From the NCBI GenBank assembly GCA_945902805.1, contig CAMDMZ010000015.1, positions 38,155 through 102,154 of the forward strand: 64,000 nucleotides of DNA, given 5' to 3'. The notes under the pieces were generated by a model, which did not search any database, was not told the origin of the DNA, and worked only from the letters and a program-made list of their open reading frames with translations. The position numbers and the translations under genes were made by a program. Below, in pieces: positions 37,239-46,096 of this stretch; the first letter of the stretch is position 1; the number at the start of each line of letters is the position of its first letter. The DNA is from Propionivibrio dicarboxylicus. GTDB lineage: Bacteria; Pseudomonadota; Gammaproteobacteria; Burkholderiales; Rhodocyclaceae.

Positions 37239-38035
37239 ACGAGTCGCGTCCGCTGCTGAGGTCCGCGCCTGCGCCGGGAAAGCGCTTGTCGCTCGTGCTG
37301 GCGATTGCCGTGCATGTACTGCTGGCCGGCTTCCTGATTTATGGCGTGCATTGGCAGACGCGGGCGCCCGAAGCTGTCGAAGTCGAACTGGTGAGTGCGA
37401 TCCCGGCACCAAGCGCCGTCCCGCCAGCACCGACTTTTGAACCCGAGCCGGCGCCGCCATCGCCGCCCAAACCAGAACCGAAGCCCGAACCCAAACTTGA
37501 GCCACGACCAGAACCGAAGCCATTACCGCCACCGCCCAAGCCCGACATCGCGCTCAAAGAGCCGAAACAAAAGCCCCCACCCAAGGTCGTGCCAAGGGAA
37601 ATCCCTAAAGAAATTCCTAAGGAAATCCCACGTCCTGATCCGTTCAAGGAACAGCTCAAGCGTGAAACCGAGCGACTCGACAAGAGCAAACTGGCCGCCG
37701 CGCTGGACAAGGAAGTCGCCGGTGCCAAGTCGGCGCAGGCCGCTGCCGCAGCAAAGAAATCCAGCGACGAATGGGGCGCGCGCATTCGCGGCAAGATTCG
37801 CGGCAACATCGTTTTGCCGCCGGATATCAAAGGCAATCCGGAAGCCGAATTCCTCGTCACTCTGCTGCCAAGTGGCGAAGTGCTCAATCTGCGGCTGACA
37901 AAATCCTCAGGCAATCCGGCGCTGGACGCGGCCATCGAACGCGCCATTCGCAAGTCCGACCCCCTGCCTAAACCGGAACAGGGCGAGGTTTTCCAGCGTG
38001 AGTTGGTGCTCAAGTACCGGCCCCGCGAAGACTGA
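37235..38035 (+). CDS. tolA: TolA-type energy transducer (TonB C-terminal domain)
   Basis: A 266-residue protein with a transmembrane helix near 20-40 (LVLAIAVHVLLAGFLIYGV), a Pro/Glu/Lys-rich periplasmic spacer with PKPEPKPEP-type repeats and a triple PKEI repeat near 125, then an Ala/Lys coiled region and a C-terminal TolA/TonB domain (IRGNIVLPPDIKGNPEAEF; LLPSGEVLNLRLTKSSGNPALDAAIERAI). It spans the periplasm to Pal/TolB. Residues 60-67 (AVPPAPTF) are encoded by a dispersed repeat at the start of the Pro-rich spacer. Confidence 0.94.
   Translation: MNESRPLLRSAPAPGKRLSLVLAIAVHVLLAGFLIYGVHWQTRAPEAVEVELVSAIPAPSAVPPAPTFEPEPAPPSPPKPEPKPEPKLEPRPEPKPLPPPPKPDIALKEPKQKPPPKVVPREIPKEIPKEIPRPDPFKEQLKRETERLDKSKLAAALDKEVAGAKSAQAAAAAKKSSDEWGARIRGKIRGNIVLPPDIKGNPEAEFLVTLLPSGEVLNLRLTKSSGNPALDAAIERAIRKSDPLPKPEQGEVFQRELVLKYRPRED
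37414..37438 (-). repeat. Dispersed short repeat, copy 6 (minus form, in tolA)
   Basis: On the plus strand CGCCGTCCCGCCAG then CACCGACTTTT, identical over its length to the copies in the HerA-like and PilN-like genes. It is read AVPPAPTF. Confidence 0.88.
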
Positions 38036-38053
38036 GCGTCTATAATCAGGCTA

Positions 38054-39337
38054 ATGAGACTACGCGTATCGCTCGTACCCCTACTGATCGCCGGCCTTGT
38101 TGCTGGCGTTTTCATTTCGTCGCCGGCACAGGCACAACTGACCGTCGAGATCACCGGCCAGAGCGGCAAGCGCCTGCCCGTGGCGATTGCCGATTTTGCC
38201 GGCGAGCGCATCATCGCCCAGGCGCTGACCTCCGTGATCCGTGCTGATCTTGACCGTAGCGGACTCTTCCGCCTGGTCGACGCCGGTGCCACCATCGATG
38301 AAACCACGCCGCCACCGTTTGGTGATCTGAAATCGCGTGAGGCAGACGCCGTCGCCGGTGGCAGCGTCGGCATGGCTGGCGATGGTCGCTATGAAACTCG
38401 CGTCCGGCTCTACGACGTGCCCAAACAGGTGGCACTCGGAGCACAGGCCTATGCTCATACCGGCACCCAGTTGCGCACCACGGCACATCGGATTTCCGAC
38501 TTTATCTACGAAAAGCTGACGGGCGAACCCGGCCTGTTTTCGACCCGCATCGCCTACGTGGTGAAAAGTACAGGGCGTTACGAGTTGCAGATCGCCGATG
38601 CCGATGGCAACAATCCGCAATCGGCCCTGGCCTCGCGCGAACCGATCATCTCCCCGACCTGGTCACCGGATGGCGGCAAACTGGCCTATGTCTCCTTCGA
38701 GGCGAAAAAGCCGGTCGTCTATGTGCATGATCTGGTCTCTGGCCGTCGCCATGTAGTCGCCAACTTCAAGGGCTCCAACTCGGCGCCGAGCTGGTCACCC
38801 GACGGCAAACAACTGGCCGTTGTCCTGACCAAGGACGGCAATTCGCAGATTTATCTGGTCAATGTCGATGGCAGTGGCGTGCGCCGCCTGGCCTCATCGC
38901 CGGGAATCGACACCGAGCCGCGCTTCTCGGCCGATGGTGCCCATATCTACTTCACCTCGGATCGCGGTGGCAGCCCACAGATTTATCGCCTGCCGGCCGC
39001 TGGCGGCACGGCCGAACGCATTACCTTTGACGGCAGCTATAACGTCACCCCGCGACCATCGCCGGACGGCAAGAGCCTGGCCTACATCGCGCGCAATAAC
39101 GGTCGCTTCCAGCTTTCGCTGATGGATCTGGCGACCAAGCAAATCCAGGTGCTGACCGATTCGGCCAAGGATGAATCGCCCAGCTTCGCCCCCAACGGCC
39201 GCATGATTCTCTACGCCACCGAAGTCGGGGGGCGCGGCGTACTGGCGGCCGTTTCAGCCGATGGACGCGTCAAGCAGCGGCTATCGGTACACGCCGCCGA
39301 CGTACGCGAACCCACCTGGGCACCGCTAAGAAAATAG
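38054..39337 (+). CDS. tolB: Tol-Pal periplasmic beta-propeller TolB
   Basis: A 427-residue exported protein: signal peptide (LVPLLIAGLVAGVFISSPAQAQ), an N-terminal alpha/beta domain and a six-bladed propeller with repeated SPTWSPDGGKLAYVS, SAPSWSPDGKQLAVV and TPRPSPDGKSLAYIA blades. It binds Pal and TolA. TATAAT at 38041-38046 lies only eight bases before the ATG, so an internal transcript would be nearly leaderless. Confidence 0.97.
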   Translation: MRLRVSLVPLLIAGLVAGVFISSPAQAQLTVEITGQSGKRLPVAIADFAGERIIAQALTSVIRADLDRSGLFRLVDAGATIDETTPPPFGDLKSREADAVAGGSVGMAGDGRYETRVRLYDVPKQVALGAQAYAHTGTQLRTTAHRISDFIYEKLTGEPGLFSTRIAYVVKSTGRYELQIADADGNNPQSALASREPIISPTWSPDGGKLAYVSFEAKKPVVYVHDLVSGRRHVVANFKGSNSAPSWSPDGKQLAVVLTKDGNSQIYLVNVDGSGVRRLASSPGIDTEPRFSADGAHIYFTSDRGGSPQIYRLPAAGGTAERITFDGSYNVTPRPSPDGKSLAYIARNNGRFQLSLMDLATKQIQVLTDSAKDESPSFAPNGRMILYATEVGGRGVLAAVSADGRVKQRLSVHAADVREPTWAPLRK

Positions 39338-39410
39338 ACAGACCCACCGCCTGAACGCATCCGCGCCACATCACCTATCACCCCATCAATCACCCTTCCA
39401 GGATCTAATC

Positions 39411-39950
39411 ATGCGCACTCTTTACGCTCTATCTGCCCTCGCCCTGTTCCTCACCGCCTGCGGTAGCCAGCCACCTTCTCCGGAGCAAGCTCCTTCCGGC
39501 GTTGAATCGCGCAGTCCCGGTAGCTTGAGTTCAGGCTCGACTACCAAACCGGTAACGCAAGACAAGTTTGACGAAATGAGCCTTGCCGCGTTGAAAGATC
39601 CGCGCAGCCCGCTCTCCAAACGTGCTATCTATTTCGATTACGACAGCTATCTGGTGAAGGACGAATACCAGTCGCTGCTCGCCAGCCACGCCAAGTTTCT
39701 GGCCGCCAATCCGAAGATGAAAATGTTGATCCAGGGCAATGCCGACGAGCGTGGCAGCCGCGAATACAACCTGGCCCTTGGTCAGAAGCGTTCCGACGCG
39801 GTCAAAAAAGCACTGCAATTGCTCGGCGCGCGCGAAGACCAGCTCGAATCCGTCAGTCTGGGCGAAGAAAAGCCGGCCTGTACCGAGCTGACCGAACCCT
39901 GCTGGGCGCAGAACCGTCGCGGCGACATGCTTTATTCGGGCGAGTTCTAA
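39411..39950 (+). CDS. pal: Peptidoglycan-associated lipoprotein Pal
   Basis: A lipoprotein (MRTLYALSALALFLTAC, lipobox LTAC) of 179 residues with an OmpA-like peptidoglycan-binding domain: IYFDYDSYLVKDEYQ near 76 and QGNADERGSREYNLALGQKRSDAVKKAL, which holds the DAP-binding Asp and Arg. It tethers the outer membrane to the wall within the Tol-Pal system. Confidence 0.97.
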   Translation: MRTLYALSALALFLTACGSQPPSPEQAPSGVESRSPGSLSSGSTTKPVTQDKFDEMSLAALKDPRSPLSKRAIYFDYDSYLVKDEYQSLLASHAKFLAANPKMKMLIQGNADERGSREYNLALGQKRSDAVKKALQLLGAREDQLESVSLGEEKPACTELTEPCWAQNRRGDMLYSGEF

Positions 39951-39953
39951 ACA

Positions 39954-40724
39954 GTGCGGCGCCTGATCCTGCTGGCTGCGGCGGCTGTCGCCGTAGCGAC
40001 GAGCAGCCTGCCAGCGCAGGCCGGGCTGTTCGACGACACCGAGGCACGCGTCTGGATCGAAGACTTGCGTAACAAACTGGGTGACGTCAACAAGCGACTC
40101 GGCGAGACGGAAAAAAAGACGGACACTCTGAGTCGCAACCAGATCGACTTTGCCAACCAACGCGAAGTCATCAACGCCGAGCTGGCCCACATACGCGGCC
40201 AGATTGAGGTTTTGACCTACGAACTGGAAGCGGCACAAAAACGCCAGAAAGATTTCTACGTCGACCTCGACGCCCGGCTGCGTAAGCTGGAAACTCAGCC
40301 CGAGGCCAAGACCGAGCCTGCGCCCAAGCTCGATCCCCATGAGGAAACCGCCAGCTATGAAGCAGCGGTCGCCGCACTCAAAGCGGCGCAGTACAAGCCA
40401 GCCGCCGACGGTTTGCTCGCCTTCATCCAGAAATATCCGAACAGCACCCTGCTCGCTGGCGCCCACTACTGGGCCGGCTATGCCTTTTCCCAGATGAAGG
40501 AACACCTCAAAGCAGCCGCGATGTTCGGCAAATTTGCCGCCACCTGGCCCAATGACGAACGCGTTCCCGGTGCCTTGGAAAGTCAAGTCGCCAGCCTGGA
40601 GACCGCCAAAGACCTGAAGGGTGCGCGCGCAACACTCGAACTGCTGGCTGCCAAGTATCCGAACAGCGATGCCGGCAAACGCGCCAAGCTCAAGCTACCG
40701 AAACCGCCCCTGAAAAAGAACTGA
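39954..40724 (+). CDS. cpoB: Cell division coordinator CpoB (YbgF)
   Basis: A 256-residue exported protein. After the signal peptide (LILLAAAAVAVATSSLPAQAG) there is a coiled-coil trimerisation region (about 35-105) and a C-terminal TPR part (YEAAVAALKAAQYKPAADGLLAFIQKYPNSTLLAGAHYWAGYA). The GTG start lies four bases after the pal stop. CpoB links Tol-Pal to peptidoglycan synthesis during constriction. Confidence 0.94.
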   Translation: MRRLILLAAAAVAVATSSLPAQAGLFDDTEARVWIEDLRNKLGDVNKRLGETEKKTDTLSRNQIDFANQREVINAELAHIRGQIEVLTYELEAAQKRQKDFYVDLDARLRKLETQPEAKTEPAPKLDPHEETASYEAAVAALKAAQYKPAADGLLAFIQKYPNSTLLAGAHYWAGYAFSQMKEHLKAAAMFGKFAATWPNDERVPGALESQVASLETAKDLKGARATLELLAAKYPNSDAGKRAKLKLPKPPLKKN

Positions 40725-40726
40725 CC

Positions 40727-41407
40727 GTGGCGGCCGGAGATGCTGGGGGGCACGGAGCTGCCGTCGACGGCAAGCTGCGCATCAGCGAGATATTTCACTC
40801 GATCCAGGGTGAATCCAGCCGTGTCGGGCTGCCGACAGTTTTCGTTCGCCTCACCGGCTGCCCGTTGCGCTGCGTCTGGTGCGACACCGAATACGCGTTT
40901 TCCGGCGGTGAATCATTCGCCCTGAGTGAGATCCTTGCCCGCGTCGCCGCCTTTGACTGCGGCACCGTTTGCGTCACCGGCGGCGAGCCTCTGGCGCAAA
41001 AAGCCTGCTTGAGCCTGCTCACCGCCCTATGTGATGCTGGCTTCTCCGTCTCACTGGAAACCAGCGGCGCGCTCGATATTGCCGCAGTCGATCCGCGCGT
41101 TTCGCGCATCATGGACCTTAAAGCGCCGGGCTCCGGTGAAGACGCAAAAAACCACTGGCCAAACTGCGCACAACTCACCCAACACGACGAACTTAAGCTG
41201 GTCCTCGCCTCACGGGCGGATTACGACTGGGCCGTCGCGGCGTGTCGCCAGCACCGACTTTTTGAGCGTTGCCCGGTACTCTTCTCGCCGGTGCAAGGTC
41301 AGCTTGATCCGGCTCTGCTGGCGCAATGGGTGTTGGAAGATCGACTACCAGTACGTTTTCAGTTGCAATTGCACAAAGTGCTATGGGGTAACAGTAAGGG
41401 CCGTTGA
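40727..41407 (+). CDS. queE: 7-carboxy-7-deazaguanine synthase QueE
   Basis: Radical SAM enzyme of the queuosine pathway. The cluster-binding motif is CPLRCVWC (CxxxCxxC) near residue 45, preceded by SIQGESSRVGLPTVFVRLTG and followed by VCVTGGEPLAQ. It has 226 residues, GTG start. Residues about 172-179 (CRQHRLF) are encoded by a slightly degenerate dispersed repeat. No queC gene follows; a convergent gluQRS does, itself a queuosine-tRNA modifying gene. Confidence 0.94.
   Translation: MAAGDAGGHGAAVDGKLRISEIFHSIQGESSRVGLPTVFVRLTGCPLRCVWCDTEYAFSGGESFALSEILARVAAFDCGTVCVTGGEPLAQKACLSLLTALCDAGFSVSLETSGALDIAAVDPRVSRIMDLKAPGSGEDAKNHWPNCAQLTQHDELKLVLASRADYDWAVAACRQHRLFERCPVLFSPVQGQLDPALLAQWVLEDRLPVRFQLQLHKVLWGNSKGR
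41241..41263 (-). repeat. Dispersed short repeat, copy 7 (minus form, in queE)
   Basis: On the plus strand CGTGTCGCCAG then CACCGACTTTTT; one mismatch from the CGTCTCGCCAG form over 23 bases. It is read CRQHRLF, a frame not used elsewhere. Confidence 0.7.
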
Positions 41408-41416
41408 GCGATTTGC

Positions 41417-42343
41417 TCAGAGCGGTGCCTGGCGCGGCACCAGGGCCAAAGACCAATGGCTGATAGCCCACGACCAGAACTCGTCCAAACTGCTTTCGAC
41501 CAGATCAGCAGGCGGGCGTTGACCGAGAACGTGCAAGGCGGAAACCAACTGCGATAGCGGCTGCACCGTATTCAACGGCGCCGCCAAGGTCTGCTTTGAC
41601 AGCTTCTCACCGGCGGCATTTAACACCACCGGCAGATGCGCATAGTCCGGCGTCGGCAGGCCCAGACAACGCTGCAGAAATATCTGGCGCGGCGTCGAGG
41701 CCAGTAGATCGGCACCACGCACGATATGCGTGATACCGGCCTCGGCGTCATCCACCACCACCACCAATTGATAGGCGAACACGCCATCTGCACGACGCAG
41801 GACAAAATCGCCGACCTCGTGGTGCAAATCGCATTCGACCGCGCCTTGCACCCGATCGACAAACTGGACATGCTCCTGATTCACGCGCAAACGCCAGGCG
41901 CGCCCGTCGCGTCCAGCAGGCAATCCGTCGCGGCACGTGCCGGGATAAATAGATGCACCATCAGTCGCCACACCTAAACGGGAATCGGCCAGTTCGCGCC
42001 GCGTACACGCGCAGGGAAACACCATCCCGCGCTCACGCAATTGCCCCAATGCGGCGGCGTAGGCCGCATCGCGCTCGCTTTGCCAGGCTACCGAACCATC
42101 CCAGGCAAAACCAAAGGCATCCAGCGCATGCAGGATGGCATCCGCCGCATCCACCGTGCAGCGCGGCGCATCCACATCCTCCATCCGCAGCAGCCACTCG
42201 CCGCCCACTGCGCGAGCATCCAGGCAAGATCCGAGTGCCGCCACGAGCGAGCCAAAATGCAGCGGGCCGGTTGGGGATGGCGCAAACCGGCCGCGATAAT
42301 GCGGCATCGTCGTCAAGTGAGCGCCTGCTCCATTCACCCTCAT
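41417..42343 (-). CDS. gluQ: Glutamyl-Q tRNA(Asp) synthetase GluQRS
   Basis: A 308-residue truncated GluRS-like enzyme that glutamylates the queuosine in tRNA-Asp. GRFAPSPTGPLHFGSLVAAL is the class I HIGH-type region, LLRMEDVD follows, the zinc site is PCACTRREL with a distant PGTCRDG, and KLSKQ is the KMSKS equivalent. The anticodon domain is absent, as expected. The ATG at 42343 has AGGA upstream; MPHYRGRFAPS at 42307 is the alternative. Confidence 0.94.
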   Translation of the reverse strand: MRVNGAGAHLTTMPHYRGRFAPSPTGPLHFGSLVAALGSCLDARAVGGEWLLRMEDVDAPRCTVDAADAILHALDAFGFAWDGSVAWQSERDAAYAAALGQLRERGMVFPCACTRRELADSRLGVATDGASIYPGTCRDGLPAGRDGRAWRLRVNQEHVQFVDRVQGAVECDLHHEVGDFVLRRADGVFAYQLVVVVDDAEAGITHIVRGADLLASTPRQIFLQRCLGLPTPDYAHLPVVLNAAGEKLSKQTLAAPLNTVQPLSQLVSALHVLGQRPPADLVESSLDEFWSWAISHWSLALVPRQAPL

Positions 42344-42450
42344 GGCAGAATTTCCTTGCTTCCGTCGCTATCACTCGTCGGGGCAATAGCGTCTTCGACG
42401 CCAAACCGGTAGCATAGTGGCCTCAATTTTTACTATCCTCAGGATCTCTC

Positions 42451-42819
42451 ATGGCCGCTATCGAACTCACCACTGAAAACTTTCAGGACACCATCAACAA
42501 TAGTCCCATCGTCATCATCGACTTCTGGGCGGCGTGGTGCGGTCCTTGCCGTTCTTTTGCGCCGACTTTCGAAGCTGAATCGGAAAAGCACACTGACATC
42601 GTTTTCGCCAAGGTTAACACCGAGGAGCAGCAGGAGATTGCCGGCGCCTTCAACATCCGCTCAATTCCGACGCTGATGGTCTTCCGTGACCAAGTTATCC
42701 TCTACGCGGAAGCTGGCGCCCTGCCCCCGGCGGCGTTTACCCAGCTCATTGAGCAAGTCAAGTCGCTTGATATGGACAAGGTTCGAGCCGACATCGCCGC
42801 CGAATCAAACGAAAAATAA
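42451..42819 (+). CDS. Thioredoxin-family protein
   Basis: A 122-residue soluble thioredoxin with the intact active site FWAAWCGPCRSFAPTF and the cis-Pro loop SIPTLMVFRDQ. It has no signal peptide, so it is cytosolic. A C-terminal extension (DMDKVRADIAAESNEK) beyond the thioredoxin fold is unusual for TrxA, so it may be a paralogue. It is convergent with the hypothetical gene downstream. Confidence 0.9.
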   Translation: MAAIELTTENFQDTINNSPIVIIDFWAAWCGPCRSFAPTFEAESEKHTDIVFAKVNTEEQQEIAGAFNIRSIPTLMVFRDQVILYAEAGALPPAAFTQLIEQVKSLDMDKVRADIAAESNEK

Positions 42820-42840
42820 AAATCGGCGCTGCGGGCCTGG

Positions 42841-43278
42841 TCAGGTCCGCAGCGGATGCATCCAGACCAGCATGATCTGGCCCTGAGATTCAGCCAGTCG
42901 CGCCAGATCGCCGAGTTGCACCACCAGACTCTGCACTTCCTCCAGCGGCCAGTTGTTCATCTCGAACTCTTCCGTCGCCGCCAGCTCCTCGCCCACCTGC
43001 TCCAGCGCCTCCTCCTCAAAACCGGCCAGTTTGTCGGCAACCATATTAGGAAGGCGCAAGACCAACGCCCCTTCTTCGCCACCGACAAAAACCGGTTCGT
43101 AGGCGCTCAGCGCTTCCTCAAAATTTTCACCGGTCAACAAGCAATGCAGCATGGCCACTTTGGCCGTGTCGATATCGCGCGCTTCGATTCCACTCCACTC
43201 GTCGACCGGATGCTGTGCCAAGCCAACGGCTTCGATTTCCTCTTCGTCGGCAGCGACGATATTGACCAGAAGACCCAT
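42841..43278 (-). CDS. Acidic hypothetical protein downstream of moeB/thiF
   Basis: I do not recognise this 145-residue, strongly acidic protein (NIVAADEEEIEAVGLAQHPVDEWSGIEARDIDTAKVAMLHCLLTG is typical of its makeup). No membrane segment or signal is visible. The start at 43278 (MGLLVNIVAAD) is chosen because AGGCGG lies upstream and codons further up overlap the next gene in another frame. It sits 11 bp after the moeB/thiF gene and is probably co-transcribed. Confidence 0.65.
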   Translation of the reverse strand: MGLLVNIVAADEEEIEAVGLAQHPVDEWSGIEARDIDTAKVAMLHCLLTGENFEEALSAYEPVFVGGEEGALVLRLPNMVADKLAGFEEEALEQVGEELAATEEFEMNNWPLEEVQSLVVQLGDLARLAESQGQIMLVWMHPLRT

Positions 43279-43289
43279 ATCTATACCGC

Positions 43290-44087
43290 CTAGATTGCGT
43301 GATTCGATAACACGGATACCACCGGCAAAGCCTCTGGTATCTGACTGCGGCAGACGGTACAGCCGGGGTCTTTGGGTACGCGAATCTCGCGCCATTCCAT
43401 GCCCATGCCATCCAGCAACAGCAACCGACCGGCCAGGCTCTGGCCAATTCCCGCCAGCAGTTTCAGAGCTTCGGCGGCTTGTACTGCGCCGATGATGCCG
43501 GTGAGCGGAGCGAAGACGCCCATGACGGCGCAACGCACCTCTTCAACGTCCTGAGCTTCGGGAAACAGGCAGTGGTAGCAGGGCGCGTTGGTCTGGCGTG
43601 AGTCGAACACCGCGACCTGGCCATCAAAGCGGATCGCGGCACCGGAGACCAGTGGCTTCCGCAACTTGACGCAGGCGCGATTGACCGCATGACGAGTGGC
43701 GAAATTGTCGCAGCAGTCAAGCACCACGTCGGCCTGCGCCACCTCCTCTTCCAAGCGCACACCGCTGAGCCGTTCGAACAAGGGAACGACATGGCATTCA
43801 GGATTGATCTCGGCGAGCGTGGCCTTGCCCGAATCCACCTTGGCGTGCCCGACTGACGCCGTGCGATGCAAAATCTGACGCTGCAAATTGGTCAGATCCA
43901 CCGTGTCACCGTCGGCCAATACCAAGGTGCCGACACCGGCCGAGGCCATGTAATACGCGGCGGGTGAACCCAGGCCGCCGGCACCGATGATCAGCGCGCG
44001 GGCATTGACGATCGCCTCCTGGCCTTCGACGCCGAGCTGCGGCAGCAGGATGTGGCGGCTGTAGCGCAAGAGCTGGTCGTCGTTCAT
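43290..44087 (-). CDS. MoeB/ThiF-family sulfur-carrier adenylyltransferase
   Basis: An E1-like enzyme of 265 residues that adenylates the C-terminus of a MoaD/ThiS-type sulfur carrier. Signatures: YSRHILLPQLGVEGQ, the nucleotide loop IIGAGGLGSPAAYYMASAGVG, DLTNLQRQILH, DCCDNFATRHAVN and two zinc CxxC pairs (PCYHC; CTVC). No rhodanese domain. Choice between MoeB and ThiF needs the partner carrier, which is not in the window. Confidence 0.93.
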   Translation of the reverse strand: MNDDQLLRYSRHILLPQLGVEGQEAIVNARALIIGAGGLGSPAAYYMASAGVGTLVLADGDTVDLTNLQRQILHRTASVGHAKVDSGKATLAEINPECHVVPLFERLSGVRLEEEVAQADVVLDCCDNFATRHAVNRACVKLRKPLVSGAAIRFDGQVAVFDSRQTNAPCYHCLFPEAQDVEEVRCAVMGVFAPLTGIIGAVQAAEALKLLAGIGQSLAGRLLLLDGMGMEWREIRVPKDPGCTVCRSQIPEALPVVSVLSNHAI

Positions 44088-44105
44088 GACGAAGACACGA
44101 TTGGC

Positions 44106-44579
44106 TTAGAGTTCTTTACGCAATTCCGGAGGCGTATCGTCATGATCGCCGTGCGGATGATGTTCCCAGGCCTTGGAATACACCTCGTGCGACTTTTTGA
44201 TCAGCCGCTCGGGCACGCGCATGTTGCGCAACTGGGTTTCTTCGCAGAAATAAACCACGGCGCGCATCAACTTGGCATACAGGCTGTTGTCAAGATGAAA
44301 GCCTTGCCGGGTCAGCGCGGTTTCCAAACCTTCGAGGGTGTAGTCGCGCAGTTCGTACCAGATTGCCAGGCTGTTGGGAATCTGGCCAAGCTCCAGGTCA
44401 ATGCCATCAAGTCCCGCCAGCAAACGCTGTGCTTCTTCGACCTGGCCGGGACGGATATGATCGAAGCGCAATTCGCGATGCTTGCGTGTACCGGGTTGCG
44501 GCGCGAAGGGCGATGGGCGGCAACGCGTGTGCCCATCGCGCAACTCGCGTGCCTTCTCCGGGGTCATTTTTCCGCTCAT
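44106..44579 (-). CDS. Conserved hypothetical protein
   Basis: A 157-residue hydrophilic, helical protein not matched to a named domain. It has a His-rich acidic C-terminus (WEHHPHGDHDDTPPE) that could bind metal. It is coupled to the ctpA stop by ATGA and lies 18 bp before moeB/thiF, so it belongs to a ctpA-hyp-moeB operon read leftwards. An internal ATG gives MTPEKARELRDGH. Confidence 0.7.
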   Translation of the reverse strand: MSGKMTPEKARELRDGHTRCRPSPFAPQPGTRKHRELRFDHIRPGQVEEAQRLLAGLDGIDLELGQIPNSLAIWYELRDYTLEGLETALTRQGFHLDNSLYAKLMRAVVYFCEETQLRNMRVPERLIKKSHEVYSKAWEHHPHGDHDDTPPELRKEL

Positions 44580-46051
44580 TTTTTAATGATCTGCCACGCC
44601 TTGAGCAGGTTCATTGCCTGGGACAATTGGTAGTCGTTCTTCGAGGCGAATTCGATCGGCGTTGGCGCGTCGTCCTCGTCGTCGAACTTTGCTCCCTTGT
44701 CGGCCTTGTCACCCTTGGCTTTCGAGTCCTTGCCGGCCTTGACGGGCTTGGGTTTGTCCGCCTCGGTCTTCTCGTCGCCACCAAGATGGCGCACGAGATC
44801 GGCTTCCCGCAGGCGCTCGCGCGAACCACCATTGACGGTTTCTTCCACGATCACGTCAGGCACGATGCCTTTGGCCTGGATCGAGCGTCCCGAGGGCGTG
44901 AAGTAGCGCGCCGTGGTCAGCTTGATGGCCGTGTTGTTGGATAGTGGCAGAACGGTTTGCACCGAACCTTTCCCGAATGTCTGCGTGCCCATCACGACCG
45001 CACGTTTGTGGTCCTGCAAAGCACCGGCGACGATCTCCGAGGCTGAAGCAGAACCGCCATTGACCAGGACGACCAGAGGGACGGTCTTGGCGAGCGGTGT
45101 CAGATCCTTCATGAAATCGTTCTTGTAGCCGCGCAGGTAATCCTTGGCCGTGGCGGTGTAGCGCCGCTTCGAATCCTCTGTGCGCCCGTCGGTCGAGGTA
45201 ACTAGGGTGTCCGGTGGCAAGAAGGCGGCCGAGACGCCAATAGCGCCATTGAGCAGGCCGCCAGGATCGTTGCGCAGGTCCAGTACGAGGCCCTTGAGGC
45301 CTTCCGGCTTGGGCGCATCCTTGATTTCCTTGCCGTCCTTGTCCTTCCCCGGTTCGTTGGCGGCTTTGGTCAGTTTGTCGAGATGGCGAACCACGTCAGC
45401 CGCAGTTTCTTCCTGGAATTGCGTTACGCGCAAGTAGCCAAAACCGTTATCCACCATCTTCGATTTGACGCTCTGCACCTTGATTTTTTCCCGCGTCAAG
45501 GTGAGCTCGATCGGCTTGGTTTCACCTTTGCGAGCGATGGTGAGGCGAATGTCAGTTTTCGGTTTGCCACGCATCTTCTTGACGGCATCGTTCAGGGTCA
45601 AGCCCTTAACCGAGACGTCATCGAGCTTGATGATCAGATCGCCCGACTTGATGCCGGCGCGAAAAGCAGGAGTGTCTTCGATCGGCGACACGACTTTGAC
45701 AAAACCGTCTTCCATGCCGACTTCGATACCGAGTCCGCCGAATTCGCCCTGTGTGCTGACTTGAAGATCCTTGAAAGATTCGGCGTCGAGATAGGTCGAA
45801 TGCGGGTCAAGGTTGGCCAGCATGCCGCTGATGGCATGGGTGATCAGTTTCTTGTCATCAACTTGCTCGACATAGCCTTGCTTGATGGCACCAAAGACAT
45901 CGGCGAAGGCGCGCAATTCCTCAATCGGCAGCGAGCTCGCAATTTCCTTGTTGGCGCTGGCGGAGAAATTGAGACTGATGAGGACACCGGCGACGAGTCC
46001 GACAAAAATCAGTCCGAATTTCACGCCAAATTGTTGCAGCTTGCCGCGCAT
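44576..46051 (-). CDS. ctpA: C-terminal processing protease, S41 family (CtpA/Prc)
   Basis: A 491-residue periplasmic serine protease with N-terminal signal/anchor (FGLIFVGLVAGVLISLNFS), a PDZ domain (GLGIEVGMEDGFVKVVSPIEDTPAFRAGIKSGDLI near 105-140) and the S41 catalytic domain: the nucleophile Ser in VNGGSASASEIVAGALQDH and the Lys in GTQTFGKGSVQTV. A Lys/Asp-rich tail follows. GGAG lies before the ATG. It is read with the EnvC-like gene upstream. Confidence 0.95.
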   Translation of the reverse strand: MRGKLQQFGVKFGLIFVGLVAGVLISLNFSASANKEIASSLPIEELRAFADVFGAIKQGYVEQVDDKKLITHAISGMLANLDPHSTYLDAESFKDLQVSTQGEFGGLGIEVGMEDGFVKVVSPIEDTPAFRAGIKSGDLIIKLDDVSVKGLTLNDAVKKMRGKPKTDIRLTIARKGETKPIELTLTREKIKVQSVKSKMVDNGFGYLRVTQFQEETAADVVRHLDKLTKAANEPGKDKDGKEIKDAPKPEGLKGLVLDLRNDPGGLLNGAIGVSAAFLPPDTLVTSTDGRTEDSKRRYTATAKDYLRGYKNDFMKDLTPLAKTVPLVVLVNGGSASASEIVAGALQDHKRAVVMGTQTFGKGSVQTVLPLSNNTAIKLTTARYFTPSGRSIQAKGIVPDVIVEETVNGGSRERLREADLVRHLGGDEKTEADKPKPVKAGKDSKAKGDKADKGAKFDDEDDAPTPIEFASKNDYQLSQAMNLLKAWQIIKK

Positions 46052-46096
46052 CTGAAAGCTCCGAGAGGTATCCGCGAACGGATGAAACGATAGGAT

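Noticed and set aside
37540..37640. Tandem PKEI and PKPEP codon repeats in tolA as a microsatellite
   Set aside because: Pro/Lys/Glu-rich repeats are normal for TolA spacers; no sign of perfect nucleotide repetition beyond two or three units.
42818..42832. AAAATCGGCGCTG match after the thioredoxin stop
   Set aside because: The 3' half of the repeat is absent; may be a decayed copy but not countable.
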